Below are positions 34,597 to 44,400 of a stretch of 64,000 bases of DNA, one piece after another. The DNA comes from Durusdinium trenchii. Its lineage: Eukaryota > Sar > Dinophyceae > Suessiales > Symbiodiniaceae. The notes under the pieces are model-generated. The model ran no database searches, had not been told where the DNA came from, and saw only the letters and a list, made by a program, of their open reading frames with translations. Where the stretch lies: positions 546,607 through 610,606 of the forward strand of contig CAXAMN010026672.1 of the NCBI GenBank assembly GCA_963970005.1. Direction: 5' to 3'. Positions within the stretch are counted from its first letter, which is position 1, and each line of letters starts with the position of its first letter. The position numbers and the translations under genes were made by a program.

Positions 34597-34980
34597 TCAC
34601 TTCTTGACCTGGCCACCCCGATGTAGGCGATTCTTCCAGTCAGATTCATTGAACAACTCCACTTCCTGCTCCAAAAGCCCCAAAAACCAGGGCCGGTGCC
34701 TCTGGTCAGCGCCCGTCCCCGACTGCACGATCCTTCCGTGTCTCTTTACGTCTTCTTCGTGGGAACTTCCCGGTACTCCAAGCCACCCACCACGGCGCGC
34801 CGCACCGCAGCGCGGGAGACGACCACGGGCGTCCAAGCCCCCACCCCAGGCAGCCTCTCGCAAGCTTTGTACGATCGGACGCAGGTCGGGGACTCCTTCC
34901 TGCGGGCGTTTCGCTGGGCCGTCCGTTGCGCGGCGCGGTAAAAACCGCAGCGCTTTGAGGTACTTCGAATCCACACATGC
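34597..34980 (-). CDS. GC-rich coding-like patch, strand uncertain
   Basis: Both strands are open. The minus frame ends WFLGLLEQEVELFNESDWKN and a basic tail before a stop, which reads better than the plus frames. GC content is well above the surroundings, as in other presumed exons. No motif. Confidence 0.3.
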   Translation of the reverse strand, partial: ACVDSKYLKALRFLPRRATDGPAKRPQEGVPDLRPIVQSLREAAWGGGLDARGRLPRCGAARRGGWLGVPGSSHEEDVKRHGRIVQSGTGADQRHRPWFLGLLEQEVELFNESDWKNRLHRGGQVKK

Positions 34981-35295
34981 TATAGATCGATGGTGGTTTA
35001 TTTTTATATTTTTGTTATGGCTTTTGTAGATGATGTCAATGAAGTTGTGAAGCCGTAAAAGGAGCGAGTAAGCCGTGGGGATTCATGATTTTGCGAGGTG
35101 TCTGGAAAACAAGCATATCTTCCCGATCACATTTCCAGTGTTTTGATTGATGAGCAGCATGTTCAGACCTCCCAACAGCGCACCCAGCCGTGCTGGTCAA
35201 CACCCGATCGCCCCATCGACAGCAACCTTGTTAACAAAACTTTGCAATCTCCATGTGTATCTCAATTAATTGTTAAATAGCGAAACAGCCAAGCA

Positions 35296-35351
35296 GCAAA
35301 ATCAGCAAACAAACAAACAAACAAACAAACAAACAAACAAACAAACAAACA
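35296..35351 (+). repeat. (CAAA)n microsatellite
   Basis: About 13 uninterrupted CAAA units followed by a short CA run. Confidence 0.95.
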
Positions 35352-35439
35352 ACACACACACAAGAACAACACATGGACAAAAAACACATTTATAACCAAA
35401 CAAAACACACGCACACAGAGGTCAAACAACAATTGATGG

Positions 35440-35760
35440 ATCTCCAACCCTCTTCTGAAGCACCAAAACGCCAACATCAGCACTCTCAACTGCGCATCCC
35501 TCTCCCAACCGTCTTGCGAACAAAAATTGAAAAACAAGGTGAACCAAACTTGTCACTTGTTCGTTTTTAGTGGGACACCTCCCTAAGAATGGGACCATCA
35601 AACGTACGATCTCCCGACTTCTGAGGGCCCTTGCTGGATCCACAAGTGCCAATAACTTGGCTAAGACCTGGGCATTCCGCAGGTCCTGCGCGACGAACCA
35701 TGCGGCTGCAGACCATGGGTGTTGCGTACTTGAAGAAACCTTCCGCCGGTTTGTACGACA
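35440..35760 (-). CDS. Unrecognised coding-like patch
   Basis: A minus frame reads SAAAWFVAQDLRNAQVLAKL, then an Arg-rich helical stretch. Further on, FARRLGEGCAVESADVGVLV. Alternative frames on both strands are also open, so strand and limits are uncertain. Confidence 0.3.
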
Positions 35761-35849
35761 AGTGTTCAAGATCCCCGTCTGAACGACAGGATTGGACTGG
35801 AGCACTGACCAAATAAAAAAAACACATTCCCTATAGAAACACACAAAAA

Positions 35850-37200
35850 TCGGGCACGGTCGACACGGTCTTCGTTGTATATGATCCTATACAAGAAGGT
35901 CTGCGTTATTTTTTGGAGCAAAACATGCAACAAAACTCCTTGTCTGAAAATGCGTGTTACGAACGACACCATGAACTGGTTGGTGTTTTCAACCCACGAA
36001 CGACAAATATGAGTCCTTCAGGGTCCGTCCAATCATCCCGAAGTGCTTGGGTTGAACATATCCGAAACCATCACCTATAGTGAACCAAGTACAACGGGAG
36101 AACACGAGGAGCATTTCCCTGGGAACTTCCCAATCCCCGGTTGAGGCGTTGCAAGGCCCGGTTTCAAAGAGAACATGCTTTCTAGGGTTGTATCAAACTG
36201 AGACTTCTTGAAGAGAAGAGTCTATTCCGTTTCAGTCTTGTTGGCTTTGTTCCATAGGATTTATATGATTCTTGAGATTTATGAGGATATACCACTGATA
36301 TCCTTGAGGCTTTGGTATCTTTGAGAGATTTGGCACTCTCTATCATTTGCACTCTCTATCCTCTCCATCCATCCCATCAACCAGGCATTTTTTATGCGAC
36401 ACCGCGAAGATTCTCATCTCAAGGTGTTTTCGGGTGGGCTGGCTGCGGACGACAGACCCAAGGTTTCGAAAACAATACTAAAACATCTAAAACACCGATC
36501 TTTTTGAAGACATTGGATCGTTCTATCTTTTTGCTGGGCTCTACTTTCCTGAAAGATCTTGAAGACAGAATTGTAATTACTCTAAATGATACTTGTTTGA
36601 CTGATGATTTGAATACAATCATGGGGCAATATGAGCAATTGATCTGGATCCTCAAGCTATTCATATCTGGCGCTGTTGCCTGCAGGTGCCGAAGGAGAAT
36701 GCCGAGAAGCCCTAGAAACTCCTCAAATTGTGGTCTTATAAAATCTGAATTTGAGGTTTGTATGGAACCCTGTTCTTCCTTTGTTGTATATATGTTTAAA
36801 TGTTTTGACTCCAACTTGAAATCCTTAATATTTCTTTAACATGGGAATCGGATACTGTTATAATCAAGACAGTGCAGCTACGAAAAGATACTTGCCAGCC
36901 AAACGGGGATGTTCAAGCATGTCTTTGTTTTTTCCCTTTTTAGACCGTTTTTAGTTTAGGGATAACAGAAGGGGTTTGAATTCATTGAGGATTGGGTTGA
37001 CCTGATTAAATGGGGTCTCTGCATGTCTCTGCGGGGTCGCTGCGGATTAAATGCAGTGCCCAACGAGCCATTGGGCTTCGATCGTAGGATCGAAGTTCCT
37101 GCAACATAGGGGGGAATTGGGGTTCGTTCCAGCGGCATGTATCTAGCTGCTATAGGTCCTACTAGATACGGATCCATCATCTGCACACCAAAAACATCTG
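35850..37200. other. No gene clearly supported
   Basis: A 131-codon minus frame (36,814-36,419) and a 175-codon plus frame (36,312-36,839) overlap fully; neither has a motif. Otherwise AT-rich, intron- or spacer-like. Confidence 0.3.
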
Positions 37201-37220
37201 TCCCTGCCATTTGATCATTC

Positions 37221-37320
37221 ATTGGGTCTATCCTATTACCTGTAACAGTGGATGATGATGGTTAGGTTGCAGGCCTTGTCCAAAAATAGTGATAATTGTT
37301 TACTGACTCTTACAGGTAAA
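37221..37320 (+). repeat. Dispersed repeat family B, copy 3
   Basis: ATTGGGTCTATCCTATTACC to TTACAGGTAA. TTACCTGTAA near the left and TTACAGGTAA at the right are inverted copies, so this may be a small DNA transposon. Best-preserved of three copies. Confidence 0.7.
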
Positions 37321-37394
37321 GATCATAATTTCAAGGAACGATCATACATCATGTTCCAGTACACCAGGTAAGAACGGACAAACCCTAATCATTC

Positions 37395-37640
37395 ACATGC
37401 TTCACGGACACACTGCTTTTGGACTCCCTCGCCACGGACGTCGTCCGCAAGCCGTGCCGAGGCCGAAACGTGGCTCCGGTGCCGTCCGCGGATCTGGGGC
37501 GTGCCGCTCGGTCGCTCCTGGAAGAATTGTGGCGCCACATTGCGATGCTGCACCTGGAGCCACTGCGGTGTTCCGTGGCGGAGCTTCCCGGGGAAGAGGA
37601 GCAGGATGCGAAGAACATCACGTCTTGCCCCAGGTCAGTT
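37395..37640 (+). CDS. Possible plus-strand exon, unrecognised
   Basis: One plus frame reads LDSLATDVVRKPCRGRNVAP, then LLEELWRHIAMLHLEPLR and an acidic end before CCCAG and GTCAGT, a good donor. GC-rich. If real, it is one of few plus-strand host exons in the window. The minus strand is also open, so the call is weak. Confidence 0.3.
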
Positions 37641-37811
37641 TGGGGATTCACCCAGTTCGGGGAAACTGACACATCACCTGATCCGCCAAACACAGGTTTT
37701 TTCCAGCATATGTGATGGAGTGATAAGCTACCTGCCCTGGGGGCGAGATAATCATTACACCGAACAGCACGTGGCGAACGCCTAGCCACGAGAAGAAGGT
37801 CAAGCTACCAG

Positions 37812-38098
37812 GCTACCCTAGAGAGGTTGAAGAGGTGTGAAGCGTATCCCATAAGTCCTGATCTCTCAACCTCTTTTGTGATGGCACAAGGGGCACCAGT
37901 GCGAGTGGCAGCAGATCTGTGCCTCGGGAGATCTATTGAGCCTGGAAGTCAACGTTCGACCAGGGTTCCTTGAAGTGACATTGCCATGTTTGACTTGCAG
38001 GATCAATTCTCATGCGTCAAGCAACAGAGGTTAAGTGACCTTATAAGACCCTACTGGAATACCTATGGGATAGCCTACAGGGTTCTTCAACCTCTCTT
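37812..38098. mobile_element. MITE-F, about 287 bp with 35-40 bp inverted ends
   Basis: The left arm GAGAGGTTGAAGAGGTGTGAAG...TATCCCATAAG pairs imperfectly with the right arm ...CCTATGGGATAG...GGGTTCTTCAACCTCTC. The right arm also occurs at 13,090-13,245. The interior has no coding frame. Confidence 0.55.
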
Positions 38099-38309
38099 GG
38101 AAGCTTGGGTGGTCTTTGTGATGTCTTGCATACCCAGGAGTTGCCCTTGTCCGTAGCACGGACCCATTCCTGAAATCCATTCCTGACGGATCGCAGCTCA
38201 AAAGGGCAAATGGTCAAAACCCAAATTCCTCAAAACCATGGACAATTGTTAATTCCTTTTTGGGGAAAAACACATTGGGAGCACAAGGTCTTGACCTCTC
38301 AGTTTGCCA

Positions 38310-38537
38310 TTACCCTACAACCAAAGTCCTGGTTGTCCTTGCCACCCTGACGAAAGCTTTCCACATCTGGAGGCCAGTCAGCTGAGACTTCTTGTCCAGC
38401 AGCCCTGATCTTAAGCAAGGACGGTTTTGGTTGTGAAGAGGTTGCCGAAAGACCTCCGCTTGAAAGACCTCCGCGACTGATGCAGTCAAGACACCTTCAC
38501 TACCTGAGCAGGCTCCAGGTTCACAGGCAGACACCAC
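38310..38537 (-). CDS. Weak coding-like patch
   Basis: The minus frame includes GVLTASVAEVFQAEVFRQPL and QLTGLQMWKAFVRVARTT before a stop. No family recognised. It may be a terminal exon; it adjoins the minisatellite at 38,547. Confidence 0.25.
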   Translation of the reverse strand: MVSACEPGACSGSEGVLTASVAEVFQAEVFRQPLHNQNRPCLRSGLLDKKSQLTGLQMWKAFVRVARTTRTLVVG

Positions 38538-38546
38538 AAAATCAGG

Positions 38547-38785
38547 TATTTAGGTTGGAGGCCTTGGAAGCCATTGTCATTAGGGTGGAGGCCATCGCTA
38601 TTAGGGCGGAGGCCATTGCCATTAGGGTGGAGGCCATGAGGGTGGAGGCCAGAGCTATTAGAGTGGAGGCCATTACTATTAGGGTGGAGGCCATGAGGGT
38701 GGAGGCCAGAGCTATTAGGTTGGAGGCCATTGCTATTAGGGTGGAGGCCATTGCTATTAGGGTGGAGGCCATTACTAATATTTAA
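38547..38785 (+). repeat. Minisatellite, 21-bp unit
   Basis: About 11 units of ATTAGGGTGGAGGCCATTGCT and variants, some shortened to 15 bp (GAGGGTGGAGGCCAT). All unit lengths are multiples of three, so frames stay open on both strands (VEAIAIR or MASTLIA repeats). I read these as by-products, not genes. Confidence 0.85.
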
Positions 38786-38973
38786 GTTTCCCTAAAATTC
38801 ATGGCAATTCCCAAATGTGGCAGCTTTGCACTTCTGTCAGGGTTTACAACTCTAGAACCCCCTCGCTGCTGAGGCCCATCTGAGGCCCAAGCAATAGAAT
38901 CCCTGAGTTTTCCATCAAAGAAGAGCGTTAAAGAAGCAGTTCAAAAAAACGATCCTTCCCCAACACTCCATTT

Positions 38974-38984
38974 AAATGAAACCT
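38974..38984. repeat. Target-site duplication, left copy
   Basis: AAATGAAACCT, directly outside the 3' LTR. Matches 47,815-47,825. Confidence 0.75.
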
Positions 38985-39144
38985 CTAAGGAGGTATGAGT
39001 TGGGGCGTTCAAAGCAAGCGGTCTTTTCCACCTGCTCAGCTTGAGCCAAACCGTTTGGTTGGCGAAGTTCATCAACACAGCTCGAATCGAAATGCTCGAT
39101 CGAAAAGCGAAAATGCTCATGAGGTGCATGGTGTTTGTCCCACA
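38985..39144 (-). repeat. 3' LTR of the copia element
   Basis: 160 bp, identical to 47,655-47,814 as far as I can read. On the minus strand it begins TGTGGGACAAAC and ends CTCCTTAG. It contains TTTGGCTCAAG, the same as the last 11 bases of the dinoflagellate spliced leader. Confidence 0.95.
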
Positions 39145-39153
39145 CTCCCCCTG
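39145..39153 (-). other. Polypurine tract
   Basis: Minus strand reads GCAGGGGGAG immediately before the 3' LTR start TGTGGG, the expected site for plus-strand DNA priming. Confidence 0.8.
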
Positions 39154-39201
39154 CGGTGCGCCACCGCATTCCATTGGCCAAAAGACCTTTCGGTCAGCCA
39201 T

Positions 39202-40370
39202 TCAGTTCTCTAGAAGCTCATAGCTTCCATCAGAATCCCACTCCTCGTTGATGGGCATGGGACCCTGGCTACTTCGGGCAGCGGGCCTGGTGCCCTCACT
39301 TCGAGCCGTGGGCCTGGAGGCCTCACTTGGTCGTCCAGCGCCGGCAGGGCGCGAGCTCCGAGCCACAGGCATTTGTATGCCCAACCATTGAGGCGTCGCT
39401 TCATCCGGCAAATTGGGATGCCGGGCAAGCAGCAAACCTTCGGAGTGGAGCGAGAGGATCCAATCCGACCGCTCTTCCTCAAGAGGAACCTGCATGTTGG
39501 CTGGCGCAGGCCTCTCTCCTCGATTCTCCTGTCCCCTCATCCGGCCAAGGTAGCCGAGAGTGAGAGGTGCTTCCATAGCATCCATGCCGCGAGTCGATGC
39601 CGTCATCGTCGAGGACAAGGTGCTCGTTGGTGTTCCTGTGGAGCTATCTGTTGAGCCTCTTCGAACCCTCCTGATTCCTCTCAGCAGCTCCTCTTCTGGT
39701 TGAACCGGTGGAGGCCCCGATGACGCACTGACCTGCGAAGTCGAAAGCGACTGTCCAGGTGGCGTCGGTGTCGAGGAGCTTCCCGTCGTCTGGCCAGCAG
39801 GGGTTGAAGAGCTCGTTTGTGAATCCAAGGTGGCATGTTCAGGCAGCGGAGGTTGAGGTGGGTTGTCACGGAAAAAACTGTAGCCCACCCACTGCTCCTC
39901 TGTCGGAACCATAGGCCTGGTGCCACTGCGCCAGTCATCCTCCACCACCGACTTCTCGCCATGCAGCCATACCACAGTAACCCGTCCACCGCGGATTTGA
40001 GCCGCGTCGAATGGCGTCTGCCGATGTACAGGATGGAATGGCCTTTTTCTTGGTTTGACATGATGTCGAACCCACCAGCCATCGCGCAGCCGCCCACATC
40101 GATCTCGTCCTTGTGGAGGAAGTCGGAATTGCGGCCACTCATGTCATGAGGTCCAGCCACCGTCCATGTTCCGGACTCAGTGCTGGGCTCAGCGCGCATA
40201 GCAGCAAGGCGCACACCATGTCCATGGCAGCGAGGTTCGAACACGGCCGCACGGGAGCCTTTTAGGCTAATGTCGCCCGCCCGTCCCCCCAGCCCAGCGG
40301 TGGGTTCATCTTCCCTCACCGATCTTGTGTTTTCTTCCCCTCCTAGTGCGGTGGGTTCATCTTCCCTCAC
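39202..40370 (-). pseudogene. Extra 3' reading frame of the copia element
   Basis: Between RNase H and the 3' LTR. The frame 40,370-39,980 contains GGFDIMSNQEKGHSILYIGR. A frame change near 39,975-40,010 leads to VVWLHGEKSVVEDDWRSGT and a Pro/Ser/Thr-rich tail ending YELLEN (39,202). The start has a duplicated segment VREDEPTA (40,370-40,290). Copia elements usually end with RNase H. I do not recognise this protein; it has no membrane segment, so it is not an obvious envelope. Confidence 0.45.
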
Positions 40371-40477
40371 CGATCTTGTTTCGACCGAATCCCGTCCCCG
40401 TGGCGCCTCAGCCTGGGATTCTGCCGGAAGGTGTCCAATGATCTTCTTGAGGTCCTGTGCTTTCGAGGCCAGGTATG

Positions 40478-41485
40478 CTACAAGTGCTGTGATGATGAGC
40501 GTGCAATCTTGTGTGCTTCATGGATTGGATTCCAAACAGCCATTCCTAATATTCCAGCTACAACCGCCTGGAGCCTAGAACAAACCGACTGATGTTCATC
40601 CTTCTGCCCAATCCCTGAGGACACACGTGCTCCTAAAAAATGGAAAAACTTCTGCCATGAAGCCGGGTTCACGATCGGCTTCGTCAGCAGATCCGATGGC
40701 AGTTCAGTGCCAGGAACATGCAAGGTGCGCCAACACTGCTGCTGAATGCGCTCCTTGACGACGTAGGCCCTTAGTCTCAAATGCCTCGTACGCCATGGTC
40801 CGTCAGGCGCAACCAAAATCTTCAACCCAGTTTGCGAATCGCCGCAAAGGACCTGCTCGCCTTCGAGGTGCAGCTTGTGGTCCTCCAAAACGTTCACGAT
40901 GGCTGCGACCGACTCACCCATCACCACTCCATCAACATAGCCCATCAGCTCCGATTCAGCGCTGGAGAGGGTGGCGAACGGCTGCTGCCGACTTTCCCAT
41001 TGAACCGGGGATCCATTGTAAGTGACCAGCAACCCCTGTTGACCTCTTCCACCTTGGGGACCGTGAGAAGCATCCGAAAAAACCCGAACACTGGGGAGCT
41101 TGGTCGCCTCGGACTCGATGGATGGAGCCTCAAACACCTGTTGGGTGTAACACAGCTCATAGTCCACGGTGGAGTGCAAATACCCAAGCATGTGAGCCCC
41201 CCATTCCAAAACTTTTCCCGGAGCTTTCGTCACCAAGCGGCCCATGATGGAGACTCCATAGCTGAGGTCAGGCCTGGTTCGCCCGCTGAGCCAGAGCAAT
41301 TCACCAACGAGAGCCTGGGCCTTGCGGACCTGTTCAATGGATATGTTTTCCTCCAGTTCATCTTGTACGCCAAGGGGCAAAGGAGTTTGTCTCGACTTGA
41401 TGCCTTCGTGGCGTGCAAGGAGATCTCGAGTGTAGGAGGTCTGGTTCAGGATGACCTCACCTGGGCGGCACTTGATCTCGAAGCC
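40478..41485 (-). pseudogene. Copia RT end and RNase H, after the premature stop
   Basis: Same frame as the polyprotein, continuing directly after the TGA at 41,486-41,488 (GFEIKCRPGEVILNQTSYTR). RNase H motifs: FSDASHG, SSAESELMGY, CGDSQTGLKIL and HVPGTELPSDLLTKP, the standard copia set. Ends at a stop at 40,478. Expression in this copy would need read-through. Confidence 0.85.
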
Positions 41486-44400
41486 TCAAAACTTAAGGGA
41501 CTTCTCTGACGATGCCCACTCCGGTTCTGAACAGCGCCAACGAGCCCTGATTCCATCAATCACTGCCTGAGCCAGTGGACTTGGAGCAGCAACCAGCATA
41601 TCATCAACGTACACTGCCAAGAAGCCCTCCGACGTGTCCTCCTCAGGGATGCTGTTGGGCCAAGCCTTGACAATCTTCCAGAGGTTAGGCTCGGGCGTGG
41701 TGACCAATTGGTACTCGTGACCTTCAGCCTTGAAGCGTAGCTGAGGGAGTTCTCTGTCGCGATAGTGCGACCAGTTTGCCGGGGCATCGTTCAACCCGTA
41801 AACAGCGTGGGATATCTCCCAAAGTTCGGTGGGAGGACATATTCCAGCTTCGACGAGCACCCTCGGAGGGCGAGCAACGAGCAAACGTTCCCGTTCGTCC
41901 GGCCGTGGTGCTAACAAGAACGCTGTCTTGATGTCCACCGTGCCAATTGACCAGGATCTTTGAGCTGCGCACCTCATCAAGCAACGCAGTGTTGTTCCAT
42001 CTGCTCCTCCTGCATATAGTGAATACGGAGCCTGGTCTTTGGCCTTCATTTCACTTGCCGAGTTGTCCTGGTCCTCGTTGACCTTGGTGAGGTGGTTGCC
42101 ACAGATTACCACCCGTGCTCTGAGACGTCCATGAGGACTCTTGACCGTGGGAACAAGCATAGCTGGAGCAAGTTCCATAGTTGGAAACCTTGGATCAAGG
42201 CGCAACCTTTCTTCAGTAGTTGGCTTGATTGCCTGGGTCGATGAGACCAATTGACCATATTCATCACGCAAGGAAGGCTTCCATTTTTCCAACTCCTTGC
42301 GGACCTGCTGTAGTGAGACCGTGTAGGTCTGGAGCACCGTGACTGGGACCTCAGTTGAACCAGCCATTGGAGCCAGTGAAGCCATCTTGTAGTTCTGCAA
42401 GGAGGAATGCTGAAACGACAATTGATCTTCAGCACCTCGGAGCAGCAATTCAACTTCACGAAGCCAGCTGCCATGAACACTCCCAGCGTCCTCGCCAACT
42501 GCAACTTCTCGAAGACCTTGGCACCAGAGCTGCTTTAAAGCCCAGTGACGTTGTTGTTCAAGTTCATGCCACTGCTCTGCCTGTTGTCGTGAGCAGCACA
42601 TAGGATCTTCCAGCTCCCCCGGAAGGTCAGGGTGTTGACATTGATCACCTTGATCAAGACTATCGGGAGTGGGACCTCCAACAACCTCCTCCGAATCCCC
42701 TTCATCCTCAAATTGAAGTGCCAAGGAGCAGCCAACCTCGTCCAAAAAGGGCAAAGGATCCTCCCCCCCAGCTCGGCAAGCAGCAAGAGCTGGGTCAGAC
42801 TTATCATACAAGGCGCCCACGGCTCCAGCAAGAGGATGGTCAGGTAGAGGTGGTTGATGTTTCCCCACAATGCGGTGCTTGATTGATGGCACCTCCTGCA
42901 AATCCATGATCGCCTGGTCAGCAACCGGCGAAGGTTCCAAAGCCGTCCTCACATGCAGCAGCTGCCCCTTTCTGTCGCGGGCAATCCAACCATGAGACAT
43001 GTATGGGCATGGTCCCAGGAGCTGCATGGTGCGGTAGGGCATGGAAAGTTGTCCAGCGCGATGCCAGCGTTTGGACTTAACCAAAACTGAAGCTCCATAG
43101 CGAAGCATTGGTGGGCTCGGCAGGCCCAATCTTTCAAGTTGTAGGCGCACACGGCCTTCTGCAGCATGGCGTAGGGCTGTTGGCCAGAGGGATTGAGGAA
43201 GTCCAGAATCATGTAAAAGAAGTCGGGTTCGGCGCTTGATCTGGTTCACTTCTCCCTCAATGCGGCCGTTGGCCTTCGAGTCATCGCCTGCAGTCAGAGT
43301 CAATCGAAGTTGACGTTGTTCACACCATTTTTGAATTGGGACTGAGGCAAACGATCGTTCTCGATCTGTGTGGAGGCGGTACACTTGGATGCCCAGCATG
43401 CGGTACTTGGCATGTAGTCGAGAAAGGGCACGGACCAAAGACTCCACAGTTCTGTCTGGGATCACCTCAGCAAACGTGATATTTTGGTGTCCAGGAGCTT
43501 CTTGGGCCTCTTCAATCTGGGCCAACTCATTGAGCCGCTGAACTTCATCATCAGAGAGCATCTCTCGCTCTTCAGGATCACAGGGCAGGTCCTCAGTGTG
43601 CTTGACGTCGTCTGCAGTGTCATAGGGCTCGGCAACCTCGCCTGGAAGCTCTGAAACGATAGGCACGGCCACAGTGGAGATCAGTGCATACTTACAGGTC
43701 ACTCCAGTGCCAAGGTCACGACCAGCAGGGAAGGGTCCACATAGATCCGCTGACATAGTGAACTTCGTTGCGCTCCCCCCAAGTCTTTTGTGAGGTTTAT
43801 CACAGCCCATTGCTTCACCGCAAATTCGGCAGTCAGCACGAAAGGGAATGTGCCCCTGTTTGATGTGTCGGTGCCAGGCTGCCAGGTCCATTTTGGACAT
43901 GTTGTGGGTGTCACCACTTCGACTTTCCTCCTCCAAAACGCCAAGCAACCTCCGCAGCGATTCCTTGATAGCAGCCACAAGTCCCGGCGCCCAAGCGGCC
44001 CAAGACTTTGAAGTGCGAATGCGATCTGCCAGCTTGGTGGGTAGTGGACTATCATCACAACCTTCACCCTGGAGACCATGTAGTTCTTCGAAGGCCGGGA
44101 GGTTGGTGAGGACCGTCGTGGGCTTCTTTCGCTGATGACCCAACCGTCCTTGGTCGAAGGTGACCAGACGAAGTCCTGCAGTTCCCACCCAGGCCGTGAT
44201 TTCCGGGAAGCACCAAAAAGATGCGCTTTGAGCTCCTTCTTGATCACTCAAGTATTCAGCTGGGTCACGTGGAGATTCCAGCAACATTCCAACATCCGTG
44301 GGAACACGACGGCATTCTTGAGCACGTAGCCAAAGACCAATGTGCTTCATGCAAAGTGCAGTGTCGCCGTGGGCCAAGCGCTGCTCATCATCGTCCAAAT

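Noticed and set aside
38480-38785. VEAIAIR / MASTLIA repeat proteins
   Set aside because: Both strands are open only because minisatellite units are multiples of three.
39202-39975. Envelope gene of the copia element
   Set aside because: No signal peptide, membrane segment or Cys pattern in the 3' frame.
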